Assembly: GCF_030272615.1 (NCBI RefSeq)
Contig: NC_081413.1
Coordinates: forward strand, 720,511,367 to 720,575,366
Reading direction: 5' to 3'
Origin: Cryptomeria japonica
Lineage: Eukaryota > Streptophyta > Pinopsida > Cupressales > Cupressaceae
Length of the DNA stretch: 64,000 nucleotides
A program made the translations under genes and the position numbers. The notes below the pieces were generated by a model. That model did no database searches and had not been told where the DNA came from. It saw only the letters and a program-made list of their open reading frames with translations. Below, in pieces: positions 11,236 through 23,523 of the stretch (its first letter is position 1; the number at the start of each line of letters is the position of its first letter).

Positions 11236-14200
11236 ATGGGTAAGCCAATAGGAGTAAGGCCTCTTGGACCTAGGCCTATGTTAAGGCCATTGTGTATGAT
11301 TGCTGTTTGTCTGGCTATGGTGGTCTGTAGTGTCCATGGACAACTTGTGCCTGCTCTGTATATATTTGGAGATTCCACTGTGGATGTGGGGAACAATAAC
11401 TACTTGTACACTCTTGTTAAGAGTGATTTTCCTCCTTATGGCAGGGATTTTGACACCCATGTTCCAACAGGCAGGTTCTGTGATGGAAGACTGGCTACAG
11501 ACTATGTTTGTAAGTTCTATAAAGCTTGAAATCCTCTAAGGAAGTCTCGAATGGTTTTAGAGGATATGGGTGGTAATCTTTTTTATGTTAGAGGTTTTGG
11601 GTGGTAGATTTTCTTATTTTTATCCCTTAAAAAAGTTTTGCCGTGATTTGGTTTTTTAAATTTATTGTGTAGAAAGATTTAAGCTGATGTGGGTACTCAC
11701 TACTCACATTTCAATGCTTTAGAGTTTTTATTTTTATTTTTTGGAGATATTAGAAGTCGTTCTCAAATTTATTGCATGGAGAGCTTTTAGATTTTGTGGG
11801 TACTTCAATTTAAAGATTTAAGCTGATGTAGGTACTCACTCTTCACATTTCAATGCTTTGAGTTTCTTTGCTTTTGAGGTATTAGAAGTGTTTCTCAAAT
11901 TTATTACATGTAGAGCTCTTCGATGTTGTGGGTACTTCAATTTTATTGCTTTTATTTGTTTTTGAGACTGAGAGGACTCTGTAGTTTTAGCATTCTTACT
12001 TAGATAACATTGACCGAGGGTAGAATCATATGTAATGGTTGATTGTCCTTGGACAGTCAGGGTTTGTTTGTGAGATGCAATGATCTAACACTGCCATGAC
12101 TGATCTTAACCATTGATTGTATGAAACTGTATCATGATTTACTTGTGTTTTAGTGTATTTGCTTTATCATTTCTACTGGTTGGTAAGTCTTAATAAGCCA
12201 AATGCTTTAAGGTACTCAAAATTTTGGATGATGTTGTCATTTAAGATATGCGATAAATATGTAATGTGGGGTTAGGTATGATAGCTCTCTCTTCTTAAAG
12301 AATGAAGATTTGGTCTGTGTCATTTTCCATACACTGATGTACTTTCATTTCATAACCCTTGCTCCTCTTTTTTTTGTTAAAGAATGGAATTTAAGGGGTT
12401 AGGTATGATAGCTCTCTCTTCTTTAAGAGTGAAGATTTGGTCTAAGTCATTTTCCATACATTGAAGTATTTTCATTTCATAACCCTTAGTCTAGTGTTGC
12501 TCTTTATCTGTCTTTTTTTCTTTTTCTCTTTTGCTATTTTCCCTTGTTTATGGGTGAGAAGCGAAGTAACAAATTCATCAAGTTTGCCTTAATTTTTACT
12601 GTTATGCTGTGATGATTTTGTGAGTTTGATAGTGGATCCAGAAGAAACCAGGTTATTGGACTGAAATCATGATTTTTAAATTTGAGTTGTTTTGATCTGC
12701 AGCCGAAACATTGGGTTTCACATCCTTCCCACCTGCCTATCTCAGCCCTCAGGCCTCTGGTAAAAATATAATCACTGGAGTAAACTTCGCTTCTGGAGCT
12801 TCTGGCATATATGATGAAACTGCAAAGCTCTACGTATGATTATTGCAAACTTATACTTTCATGTGAAAGCTACTGTTTTCAGGCAAACTTGTACTTTAAT
12901 ATAGATGTTACTGTTTTCAGGCAATGTAATTTTAAAGGGTTTTTGGTTTGTCTTTTGTTTTACAGAATGCCATATCCTTGACACAGCAGTTGCAGTATTT
13001 CCATCAATACCAATCCAAGCTAACAAGCTTGGTGGGACAGCAGAATGCTTCATCTACCGTGTCCCAGGCTCTGTACATCCTCAGTTCTGGTGCCAGTGAT
13101 TTTGTACAGAACTATTATATTAGTCCTATTCTCCTCAAGACCTTCACCGTTCCACAGTACATAGACACTCTTATATTACCAATGGTCTCAAGATTTGTTC
13201 AGGCAATTCTCATTCCAAATTTCCATTTCTCATTAAACCTGCTTTTATTAGATCAATAAATAAGTAGTTTCTAAGTTTCAAAATTAGAGGAATAAATAAT
13301 TCTAATTTTTAATTAATTAAAAAATTGTGTAAAGGTACATTCTGATGTTTAGATAGAGAGTACATGTGCATTAACATCTTTGAATTAAATGAAAGCAGAT
13401 TTGTAATGAAGCTTGTACTGACTGGAATTCTTTTATTCTGTTGTTCAGTTTTAAAATTATTTTTAAGTTTTGTATTTTGTTATTTAAATATGATAGTAAG
13501 TGAAGTGGACTTGTTAAAATTATATTTTAAGTTTTGTATTTTGTTATTTAAATATGATAGTGAGTGAAGTGGATTTGATCTTAGGAAATTTTCTAGTTAT
13601 CATATCTGCGTTAAGATAGCATTGAGATAGGTGACTGTTTCAGAAAGCTTTGTATTTTGTTATATAAATGCGATAGTAAGTGAAGTTGATTTGATTTGGG
13701 AATTATATCCGATTCAGAATTGTATTGAGATAGGTAAAGTATATAGTGAATCATTCTTTCTCTCTCAATATAAATTTATGCCAATCACTACCCATGAATA
13801 AAAATATGGATCAATAAATTATGCAGTCAAATCTGATAGTAATATAATAAAGTTAAATATCATGTTTTAGAATATATTATTTTTAGCATGAACTAATACT
13901 GGGATAAAATCACTAGAGAACAAATCTAGTCTTGTGGGTATGAAGATCAATTGGCAGTCATGCTTGTTCTATGTAGAATTTCATCGGGTTCATTTCAAAT
14001 ACGCAGTTATACTTGTCACTGCAAATTGTATTTGAATTTATTTCTGTAACATGAGCCCAGAATGTCTCATTCACTCGTTCATATTTTGTTGTTGGTTATT
14101 TTCTTCGTAGCAGACTCTGTATAAATTTGGGGGTAGAAGAATTGGAATAACCTCTCTTCCTCCAATGGGATGCCTACCAGCTGCCATTACCCTCTTCGGA

Positions 14201-14994
14201 CACGGCAGTAACGACTGTGTCACCCGCCTGAATCAGGATGCTCTGCTCTACAACCGCAAGCTCAACAGTACAGTAAAAGGATTAGCAGCCAAGCTGCCGG
14301 GGCTGAAAATTGCAGTGTTTGACATCTACACTGCTTTGTTAGACATCGTTAAGCACCCTTCAGACAATGGTAAAGATTCCTAATTCAATTCAATACCTAT
14401 TTCACTCGGTAGTTTCTCACTAGATTTTGCTCAAAAGATGATGAGAATGTGGTTGAGAGCTAGGGTTTCTGGCCACAATTTTGCTCATGAGAAATTTTGT
14501 GGTGAAGATTCCCAATTCATCATCAATTTCACCCATTAGTTTCTCACTAGATTTTGCACCAAAAATGATGTGAATGTGGTGAGAGATGGTTTCTGATTTT
14601 TTTTCATTAAAATTTTGTAGTTAAGATTTTTAATTGGATATCTATTTTTCTTGGTTAGAAAATTACTTAAATCAATATTTCTGATCACAATTTTTTTTAT
14701 GATATATCTTAATTCAATTATATAACATTAATTTACATCAATATTATAGATCACTTTCTATAATCCATTGATAAATGCTTTTTCTTCCAACAATTGCCAG
14801 GGTTTGCAGAGACTAGAAGGGCTTGTTGCGGGACAGGTATAATTGAAACATCAATTCTTTGCAATGAAAAGTCTTTTGGAACATGTTCCAATGCTTCCTC
14901 CTATGTTTTCTGGGACAGTTTCCATCCTTCCCAGGCTGCCAATGAAGTGCTTAGCAGTTCACTTGTTCTTCAGGGGATCTCACTTATTTTCTAA
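11236..14994 (+). CDS. GDSL esterase/lipase (SGNH hydrolase), five exons, 363 residues
   Basis: Secreted plant GDSL-family hydrolases cleave ester bonds of lipids or cell-wall esters; the substrate cannot be told here. Exons: 11236-11509, 12703-12833, 12966-13202, 14114-14369 and 14801-14994; phases agree at every junction. Residues 1-36 form a basic N-terminus and hydrophobic core, a likely signal peptide. Block I is FGDST with catalytic Ser47. Block II is the FASGAS segment near residue 123. Block III reads GASD at 177-180, where the family usually has Asn at 179. The DSFHP block gives Asp338 and His341, completing the triad. The ending ([10 protein letters not shown]) and the length are typical. 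Introns 1, 2 and 4 are GT-AG; intron 3 (13203-14113) uses a GC donor. An in-frame upstream ATG at 11122 is possible but would bury the signal peptide. I see no stop or frameshift, so the gene looks functional. Confidence 0.93.
11680..12490 (+). repeat. Tandem repeats within intron 1 of the GDSL gene
   Basis: A line beginning taagctgatgtgggtactca at about 11680 recurs near 11820. A second pair starts gttaggtatgatagctctct at 12271 and again at 12398, 127 bases apart, each running through a ttcatttcataaccctt line. They enlarge the first intron to 1193 bases and do not touch splice sites. Confidence 0.75.
13460..13700 (+). repeat. Three imperfect repeats within intron 3 of the GDSL gene
   Basis: The line ttttgtattttgttatttaa with a following gatagtaagtgaagtgga occurs near 13467, 13532 and, more diverged, 13650. 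The first two are about 65 bases apart. A similar two-copy repeat of about 130 bases, with tagtttctcactagattttg, is in intron 4 (14410 and 14540). Confidence 0.7.
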
Positions 14995-15780
14995 ATATCG
15001 TGCTATGACATTTATGTTATGTTTTAAGTATATGTACTATACTGTTTTAGCCATGACGGCTATATATAGACGTTCTACAAAGTACTATAACAGTGAATAT
15101 GTCATGAATGTGAAAAAGCTCTCATGAACAGGTGAGTTCAGAGGGTCTTCTCAGTCATCTGTTGCTTATAAGTGTTGAAAAGCACTGCATAAGAAATTTG
15201 TGCAAAAATGGTGTTGCTAGTTTCAAATGAACACCTACAGGGATATAAAAAATGACGGTGTTATGAAAAATTATTTAATATATTTGAAGGATTTGACTAA
15301 ATAAAGATAACGTATGACAGAACAGATTTAAGTGTTTTTTTTGGGCGTTTTTAATTAGATTTTTGGACTTTCTTCCATCCATCAAAAAGGGCATCTCAGA
15401 TATAGAAACCATTAAATGATAGCCCTATTTCATTGTGATATTTTCTTAATGGTTTATGTTGAGGATGAGCTCTCTGTTTGTAAGTGCACCCATTCGAGCT
15501 TATAGTGGAAGTGTTTACCCTTCTTTAGCCGCCTTTATAAAAAGGACATACCTAAAGAATTTTATGATTTTACAAGTTTTAAGTAGGTATGCCTTTTTTT
15601 ATAAAGAAATGAAATAGTATTGTTGATATGAAACTATAAGAAATTATAAAAAGCCAATGTAATTGAGAGGAAGGACTTACAGAAATTTAATTTAATATTA
15701 TTGCTGATACGAAACACATGAAATGCCACATGCTAAATATTTGTAGATATAGTTAGATAATGATTTTTTGGATATCTTTG
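14995..15780 (+). other. 3' flank of the GDSL gene, no further gene
   Basis: The stretch is AT-rich with short open frames only. An AATAAA at 15300-15305, about 300 bases after the stop codon, could be the poly(A) signal; other weaker A-rich candidates exist. Nothing else is recognised. Confidence 0.45.
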
Positions 15781-15810
15781 GATTTGTCTTTTTATAGCCA
15801 ACCCCCAATA

Positions 15811-16062
15811 GTATTTATTAAGGTTGTTTAGAGTCATAGGATATGTGCCTAAATATGATGTCATAGACATTCAATTTGAATATCTTTGGGTGTGCCTTCT
15901 TCTAACAAACACCCAATATCTTTTTATATCTAACCTCTAATAGTATTTATTAGGGTTGTTTAGTGTCATAGGATATATGCTTAAATATGATGTCGTAGGC
16001 ATTCAATTTGAATATCTTTGAGTTTGCCTTTTTATAACTAACATCTGATATCATTTATTAGG
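15811..16062 (+). repeat. Two copies of a 132-bp tandem repeat (left set)
   Basis: Units start at 15811 and 15943 with gtatttattaaggttgttta-type sequence and run through tgtgcctaaatatgatgtca and a cattcaatttgaatatcttt line. The same unit occurs at 18519, 18641 and 18735, before the second LINE copy, which shows that this block was duplicated with the LINE. Confidence 0.8.
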
Positions 16063-16560
16063 TCTGCATTAGATCCAAAAGTAAACTTATTTTTAAGTAC
16101 GCAGTATGGGGAAGAGGTATTGTAGTAGAGGTGAGTTCATATGTTTGGTCATCTTTATGGAGCTTATAGGTGTTGCGGTTGGCATCATAGAAAGCGCATT
16201 ATAGTGCTATTGGTATGGAATGCCCAAGAGCAAATTAGAGTAGTCAAGGGGCGAGACCTCGCAGTCATTAGTGTCGCAAAATGGTCCAATAGCAAATGTG
16301 ATAGAACAACGTTTATTAACCAGCAAATGAGGGCCATTCTGTCACATGTTTTAAAACACTACAATAATAAAGGGTATAATTGTGAGATAGAGACAAAATT
16401 GCACCTTCCATACCAAATAGTGTACAATCATGTTCAAGCACAAAAATTAGGAACAAGCTTATATCCATATTCTCATGTTTTATTGTTGAGAACATTATAC
16501 ATCTACAATTATATCTCCAATTCAATTAAAAGACAATAATCCTAGCCCTTATATTTATTT

Positions 16561-18515
16561 GTAACTAAAAGGGGGTAAAAATTTATTCAAACCAAGAGAA
16601 ATACAAAGCAAGGGCTTTACATAGCTCTGCCAAGCTTTGCTAAGTGGTCCAACTTTTGGGACAAATCTAGAGGTAATTGACCTTTATGCACAATGTTCCA
16701 ATTTTACACATGATCATAGGTTCGTTTGGCCAAACAATCCACCATTCCATTCCCTAGGAATATGAGTGAAAGTAATAGAATCCAAAGAAGCACACAAATC
16801 AATAATTTATGTAGCCACCAAAGCAAAATGCCAACTAACATCTTCAAAATTTTGCCTATTCAACATATTCACCACCACCTAGGAATCAGACCCACAATTA
16901 TCATTCTCCACCCAAGCTGATAGTTGCACTCCACAACATATAAAATGGCAAGAACCTCCATCAAATTGTTCGTATGAAGACCTTTATAGACAAAAAAGAT
17001 AAATTGAACAAAACCAGAACTATCTCGACCAACTCCACCAAAACCGATATGGCCAGGGTTTTTGCGAGAAGAACCATTCGTGAGGAGTTTCAAAACCCCT
17101 TGTGGAGGGGGAGACCAATGACCCTCCCTATATATCTTTTGAAGAGGACGTCGACATCTATTTCGCATGATCTGTCCTTGCGGAGGGGGAAAGATGAAGA
17201 TGATTGCAACAATCAACATCTCAAGGATCCACTGTTTCAATCAAATCACATTTAGTTGAAATAGTTTCTCCCAAAGAATGAAGAATTTTCCACTACAATT
17301 GAAGAGTTGCCATCTTCACATCTTGAAATATCGAACAATTTTTCTCTAACCAAATATTCTAGATAATAAAGGAAAGGCCAAGAGCTCAAACAACTTGAAG
17401 AAAAAGAGGTCATAACAGGGGCCTTGCCCCAACGATCAAAGAACTCAGCCAAAGAAGAGACATGCCAATAGGTCTTATTCCACACCTCCCACCAAAAATC
17501 CCAAATCTCCCGAGAGAAAGAACATTGAAAAAAGAGATGAGAAACACTCTTCACTATTATAGCACAACGCACATCGAGGGGTTGTAAAAACCATGCTTGC
17601 ACAAAGTATCCCACATAGACTGTGATTTTGAACCACCAACCACATGAAGAAATCACACTTGGGCCACAAAAACTTGTGCCAAACATATTTTCACCAAAGG
17701 ACCTCAATGTCACCAAACATCTGTTTGCCAAGTTTCCCATAACTAATTGAAACATAGTACTTTCCAGATAAATCATTGCCAACCCAAGCCAAAACCATCA
17801 TGTTCCACCAAAGCTTTGCAAGCACAAACAACAAGAATCTATGCCAACTCTCGTCTATCCACCTTTGATCCTCTTGGAGGCCATTCAAAAGAGTGCTTCC
17901 ATCTAAAATTAACAACCAACCTACAATTCTGAGCCACCTTATAATGCTCAATTGTGTCCCAACTTGTAGTAGTAAAAATATCACAAAGGGACTGGATATA
18001 AGGATAAGAAGAAAGAATAGGAGGGTGATCATCCCAAGAATCTAATCCCAAAAGAGTTTGTGACCTCAAATGATAGATCCAAAAAAGTTGGCTCTTAACC
18101 AAATGAGCCCTTACTTTCAGAGTATTCTAGACTATAGAACCCCTCCCCTCCAAAGGAAAGCCAGGACCATCAAAAGAAATAACTTTTGGAAGATACTTAT
18201 GGGAGAGGATATGGGCCCACAATTGATGTTGACTGGTACACCAACACCAATATAGCTTAGCTGCAAGAACTTGCCCATTCAAAATAGCAGAGCGTAATCC
18301 AAGACCTCCCTCTTTCTTTGGTCTGTACACAATTTCCCACTAAACAAGGCTCCACTTAGAAGACGACAAGTTTCCACTCCAAAGAAATTGTCGTGAGAGA
18401 GAATCAAACTCCTTAAGGAAACAAAGGGGTAGCTTGAACAGGACACCTGTAAATAGGCAGAGCCTGAATAATAGACTGAATAAGAGTCACTCTAGCATCA
18501 GAAGATAACCAACGA
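16561..18515 (-). mobile_element. LINE copy 1 (left), 3' part only
   Basis: Minus-strand frames encode the end of a plant LINE polyprotein. From the 5' side there is the GGLGLRSAILNGQVLAAKLYW linker region after the RT (18127-18330). A Cys/Trp-rich zf-RVT-like segment with WPKCDFF and LCGILC words follows (17475-17669), then an RNase H-type domain (about 16640-17240) with the words NPGHIGFGGVGRDSSG and NNLMEVLAIL. Many frameshifts and stops interrupt it. It matches 19100-21053 closely. Its 5' end at 18515 is where the sequence jumps to the 18519 repeat array, so the truncation comes from the duplication breakpoint, not from reverse transcription. 16105-16345 is an extra 240 bases absent from the right copy. 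Confidence 0.8.
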
Positions 18516-18518
18516 TGA

Positions 18519-18890
18519 GGGTTGTTTAGTGTCATAGGATATGTGCCTAAATATGATGTCATATACATTCAATTTGAATATCTCTGGGTTTGCCTTTATA
18601 TAGCTAACACCTAGTAGCTTTTTATAGCCAACCTCTAATAGTATTTATTAGGGTTGTTTAGTGTCATAGGATATGTGCCTATATATGATGTCATAGACAT
18701 TCAATTTGAATATCTTTGGGTTTGCCTTTTTATAGTATTTATTAGGGTTGTTTAGTGTCATAGGATATGTGCCTAAATATGATGTCATAGACATTCAATT
18801 TGAATATATTTGGGTTTGCCCTTTTATAACTAACACCCAATATCATTTATTAGGTCTGCATTAGTTCCAAAAGTAAACATCTTTCCAAGT
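18519..18890 (+). repeat. Tandem repeat set (right copy) at the LINE duplication junction
   Basis: Units start at 18519, 18641 and 18735 and match the units at 15811 and 15943. The array follows directly on the broken end of LINE copy 1 and precedes LINE copy 2. Confidence 0.8.
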
Positions 18891-19099
18891 ACACATGTTT
18901 TAAAAGACTACAATAATAAATGGCGTAATTGTGAGATAGAGACAAAATTGCACCTTCCATACCAAATAGTGTACAAGCACAAAAATTAGGAACAAGCTTA
19001 TATCCATATTCTCATGTTTTATTGTTGAGAACATTATACATCTACAATTATATCCCCAATTCTATTAAAAAATAATAATCCTAGCCCTTATATTTATTT

Positions 19100-21785
19100 G
19101 TAACTAAAAGGGGGTAAAAATTTATTCAAACCAAGAGAAATACAAAGCAAGGGCTTTACACAGCTTTGCCAAGCTCCACTAAGTAGTCCAACTTTTGGGA
19201 CAAATCTAGAGGTAATTGACCTCTATACACAATGTTCCAATTTTGCACATGATCAGAGGCCCATTTGGCCAAACAATCCGCCATTCCATTCCCTAGGAAT
19301 ATGAGTGAAAGTAATAGAATCCAAAGAAGCACACAAATTAAGAATCTGTGTAACAACCAAAGCCAAATGCCAACTAACATCTTCAAAAGTTTGCCTATTC
19401 AACATATTCACTACCACATGGGAATCAGACTCACAATTAGCCTTCTCCACCCAAGCTAACAACCACACTCCACAACATATAAAATGGCAAGAGCCTCCAT
19501 CAAATTGTTAGCATGAAGACCTTTATAGACAAAAAAAAATAAATTGAACAAATCCAGAACTATCTTGACCAAATCCACCAATACCAACATGACCAGGGTT
19601 CTTATGAGAAGAACCATTCGTGTTGAGTTTCAAAACCCCTTGGGGAGGGGGAGACCAATGACCCTCCCTATATATCTTTCAGAGAGGATGTCGACATCTA
19701 TTTCGCATGATCTGGCCTTGTCGAGAGAGAAGATGAAGATGATTGCAACAATCAACTTCTCGAGGATCCACTATTTCAATCAAATCACATTTAGTTGAAA
19801 CAGTTTCTCCCAAAGAATGAAGAATTTTCCACCATAATTAAGGAGTCACCATCTTCACATCTTGAAATATCTGACAGTTCCTCTACAACCAAATATTCTA
19901 GATAATAAAGGAAGGACCGAGAGCCCAAACAACTTGAAGAAAAAGAGGTCATAATAGGGGCCTTGCCCCAACGATCAAAGAACTTAGCCAAAGAAGAGAC
20001 ATGCCAATAGGTCTTATTCCACACCTCCCACCAAAAATGCCGAATCTCTCGAGAGAAAGAACATTAAAAAAGAGATGAGAAACACTCTCCTCACTATTAT
20101 AGCACAACACACACATGGAGGGGTCATAAAAAACATGCTTTCACAAATTATCCCACATAGACAGTGATTTTGAGCCACCAACCATGTGAAGAAATTGCAC
20201 TTGGGCCACAAAAACTTGTGCCAAACATATTTTCACCAAAGGACCTTAGTGTCACCAAACATCTGTCTGCTAAGTTGCCCATAATTAATAGAAATAGAGT
20301 ACTTTCCAGATAAATCATTGCCAACCCAAGCCAAAACATAATGTCCCACCAAAGCATTGCAAGCACAAACAATAAGAATCTATGCCAACTCTCGTCTATC
20401 CACCTTTGACCCTCTTGGAGGCCATTCAGAAGAGTGCTTCCATCTAAAACTAACAACCAACATACAATTCCGAGCCACCTTATAATGCTCAATTGTGTCC
20501 CAACTTTTAGTAGTAAAAATATCATAAAGGGATTGAATATGAGGATAAGAAGAAAGAATAGGAGGGTGATTATCCCAAGAATCCAACCCCAAAAAAGCTT
20601 GTGACCTCGAATGACAGATCCAAAAAGTTGGCTCTTAACCAAATGAGCCCTTACTTTCAAAGTATTCCAGACCATAGAACCCCTCCCCTCCAAAGGAAAG
20701 CGAGGAACATCAAAAGAAATAACTCCTGGAAGATACTTATGGAAGAGGATATGAGCCCACAATTGATGTTGATTGGTACACCAACACCAATATAGCTTAG
20801 CTGCAAGAACTTGCCCATTCAAAATAGTAGAGCGTAATCCAAGACCACCCTCTTTCTTTGGTCTACACACAATTTCCCACTAAACAAGGCTCCACTTAGA
20901 AGACGACAAGTTTCCACTCCGAAGAAATTGTCATGAGAGAGCATCCTACTCCTTAAGGAAAAACAAAGGGTTAGCCTGAACAAAACACCTGTAAATAGGC
21001 AAAGCCTGAATAACAGACTAAAGAAGAGTCACTCTAGCAGTAGAAGATAACCAACAATAAGTCCAATGAGTCACCTTCTTACGCAATTTATTAAGCAAAA
21101 TCTGCTAGGAAGACCTTGGTTGTCTACCAACAACAAGAGGAATACCTAGGTAAACAAAGGGAAGTGATCCAATTTGAAACCTCAAAATAGTTGCAATCTG
21201 CCTTTGAATAGCCAAAGGAATGTTAAAGAAGAAAATAGAAGAATTCTGCTCATTGATCTTCTGACCTGAACCAACAAGGCAGGTATCCAAAGCTTTCTTG
21301 AATGATTCAGCTTCCCAAATACGAGCCATCCCCATAAGAGTCGTGTCATCCACAAACTGAAGATGAGAAAGATTTGGAAAACCATTGCCCTAGTGCCAAC
21401 CATGAAGCAAGCCCTAAGAAACCCAAAACTTAAGAAAAACGACCCAACCCCTCAGCCATAATAATAAATAGATAAGGAGATAGAGGGTCTCCTTGTCGGA
21501 GGTCCTTGGAGGCTCCAAAAGTCTCTGAAGGTTCTCCATTCACAATAATAAAAAATGAAGAAGAAGTAACACAACTCATAGTCCAACTCACCCAATCTAG
21601 ACAAAAACGAAAGGCTAAAAGAACCTTCTCAAGAAAGCGCCACTTAACTCTGTCATAAGCTTTGGCCATGTCCAACTTAATGAACATAGATTTTTCATTA
21701 TGTCGCCATAGAATGAATGACTTTAGAGGCCACCACCACCACATCTAGAATTTGTCTACCAACAATGAAATTCCCTTGCTCCATA
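19100..21785 (-). mobile_element. LINE copy 2 (right), 5'-truncated, RT to RNase H
   Basis: Non-LTR retrotransposon, minus strand. At the 5' side the RT domain begins with a GRQILD word near 21760 and continues with FIKLDMAKAYDRVKW and RQGDPLSPYLFII (21430-21744). The next RT part starts MDDTTLMG (21105-21353), which lies where the active-site block is expected, followed by VYLGIPL. The linker GGLGLRSTILNGQVLAAKLYW and a zf-RVT-like region follow (20014-20870), then RNase H (19156-19640) with the late word FTHIPREWN. Frameshifts separate the blocks, so no product is expected. The element stops at 21785 inside the RT, as in ordinary 5' truncation. No clear poly(A) is left at its 3' end near 19100. 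Confidence 0.85.
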
Positions 21786-23131
21786 TTTATTTTATAAAGT
21801 CTAAATGTATTGTTTAATTTATTATTAAATTAAATTTAAAATATATATAATTTTTTTAATTTCCTTAACAATAACCCTTATTTCATTATATGTGATGAAG
21901 TCATTATTTCATTTGTAATAAATAACCACCATAATATTATATATTGAAATATTTATTTTCCTCACAATAAATAATCCCCATTCTATCATGTATTGAAATC
22001 TTTATTTCCTCAAACAATTAATTGTCTCCATCCTATTAGTTGTTGAAATCCTTTATTTAATCAATCTCAATTTTGTTTGAAGATTGAAACTTCCTTAACT
22101 TTGTGTCAAATCCTAGAATCAATTACATATAATTCAAAGACATAAAAGACATGCAATGTAAAATGCATAGGTATATGTTTATCAATGATTGATACAATTT
22201 TTGAATGTTGTTACTTCGTAGTGCACTTATTGTGATACTTATATGATTTAAAAATGATTTTTAGTGTCTTAGGACTTGCCCTTATTGAATAATCATTCAA
22301 TTTGAATTTCCTTGTGTGCAAGTTGATTGGTAACAATCTAATTTTCCAAAAGGGTTGGTTTAGAATGGTAGGAACTGTTTGAAAATGGGGGACACAATCA
22401 TGAGAATGATTGTTCAAGGGATAGAATTGCACCTGTGTGATCTATTTCCAAAATTAGTAATATATGAAATGAGATATAACATGGATTGATGTAGGCTAAT
22501 GCAGTGTTATGTCGACTCATGTAAAAAATAGGCTAACTTAATAACTAGGGTAGCATATTTCAAGACAAGGCCAAAGTGGGTGTGTAACAAGTGGATAAAA
22601 GAGTAAGGCATAAATTTTCTCTACATTATGCCCTTGCTTTGGCATGCATGTGAAATATATCAACCATAAATTTGAAAGTAAAGGAGATAGTAATTGGAAC
22701 GACATATTGAAAAAGGATATGTAATTTTGACAATACCTATTGATTTCTTCATGCTTTAGGTTTAAGAACTACATCTTAGAACTTGCACACACACATGAAG
22801 AGGGCTTAGTACCACTTGCACTAAACATGCAAAAAATCACAATATTTTTTTGTTCACGTAATTAGCACACACACATGAAGAGGGCTTAGTAGCACTTGCA
22901 CTAAATATGCAAAAAAGCACAATCATTTTTTGTTCACATAATTATGTCATTCTTTAGATGTAAAAGCAACAATAAGAGAATAAAGTTGACTTTTTACAAT
23001 TGTGGCATAAGGCCCATGAAGGTGTTACTTTGAATGAAAAGGTTGATGCAAGACCGACTAAAATGTTGTCGAGATATTAGGTCAACAACACAACAATAAC
23101 ATGCAATAACAATTTCAAATTCCATTAGGAA
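21786..23131. other. AT-rich spacer, no gene seen
   Basis: 21860-22080 contains degenerate repeats of about 65-75 bases around ttgaaatctttatttcctca. 22785-22945 contains a two-copy repeat listed separately. The 73-codon open frame at 22211-22432 has no recognisable features. Confidence 0.55.
22785..22944 (+). repeat. 80-bp tandem duplication
   Basis: The line gcacacacacatgaagaggg starts at 22785 and again at 22865, and the similarity extends over a whole 80-base unit ending in tttttgttcac, with about six differences by eye. Confidence 0.8.
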
Positions 23132-23148
23132 TACATTGATAAATTGTT

Positions 23149-23328
23149 TTTTTAAATCGGTAATGGGCACTATTTAAGGTTTTGAATACTATTGTTGTTC
23201 AAATCTACGAACACACCAACCCAACGAAAGTACCAAGCTTGCGAGCCAAGTGGCCTAGCGAGGATTTGAACCTTGGTGGCGGTTTCACCATGCACGTGTC
23301 TTAACCATTGCACTACATGGGTCACCCC
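23149..23328 (-). mobile_element. tRNA-derived SINE with 17-bp target duplication
   Basis: Read on the minus strand the element starts GGGTGACCC. It has a Pol III A-box-like tagtgcaatggttaagac (23298-23315) and a B-box-like GGTTCAAATCC (23262-23272), and ends in an A-rich tail (ttttttt on the plus strand at 23147-23153). The 17-base sequence tacattgataaattgtt is present on both sides (23132-23148 and 23329-23345), which marks a retroposition event. The length of about 180 bases suits a short plant SINE. It is not a tRNA gene: no acceptor stem or anticodon loop can be completed. It would be moved by LINE machinery. Confidence 0.88.
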
Positions 23329-23387
23329 TACATTGATAAATTGTTAATTGGAAAGAAAGAGCAAAAATATAAATATTTAAACCACCT

Positions 23388-23523
<136 letters not shown>

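Noticed and set aside
23295-23328. tRNA gene on the minus strand
   Set aside because: A and B boxes are present, but no acceptor stem or anticodon arm folds, and the 17-base flanking duplication shows a SINE.
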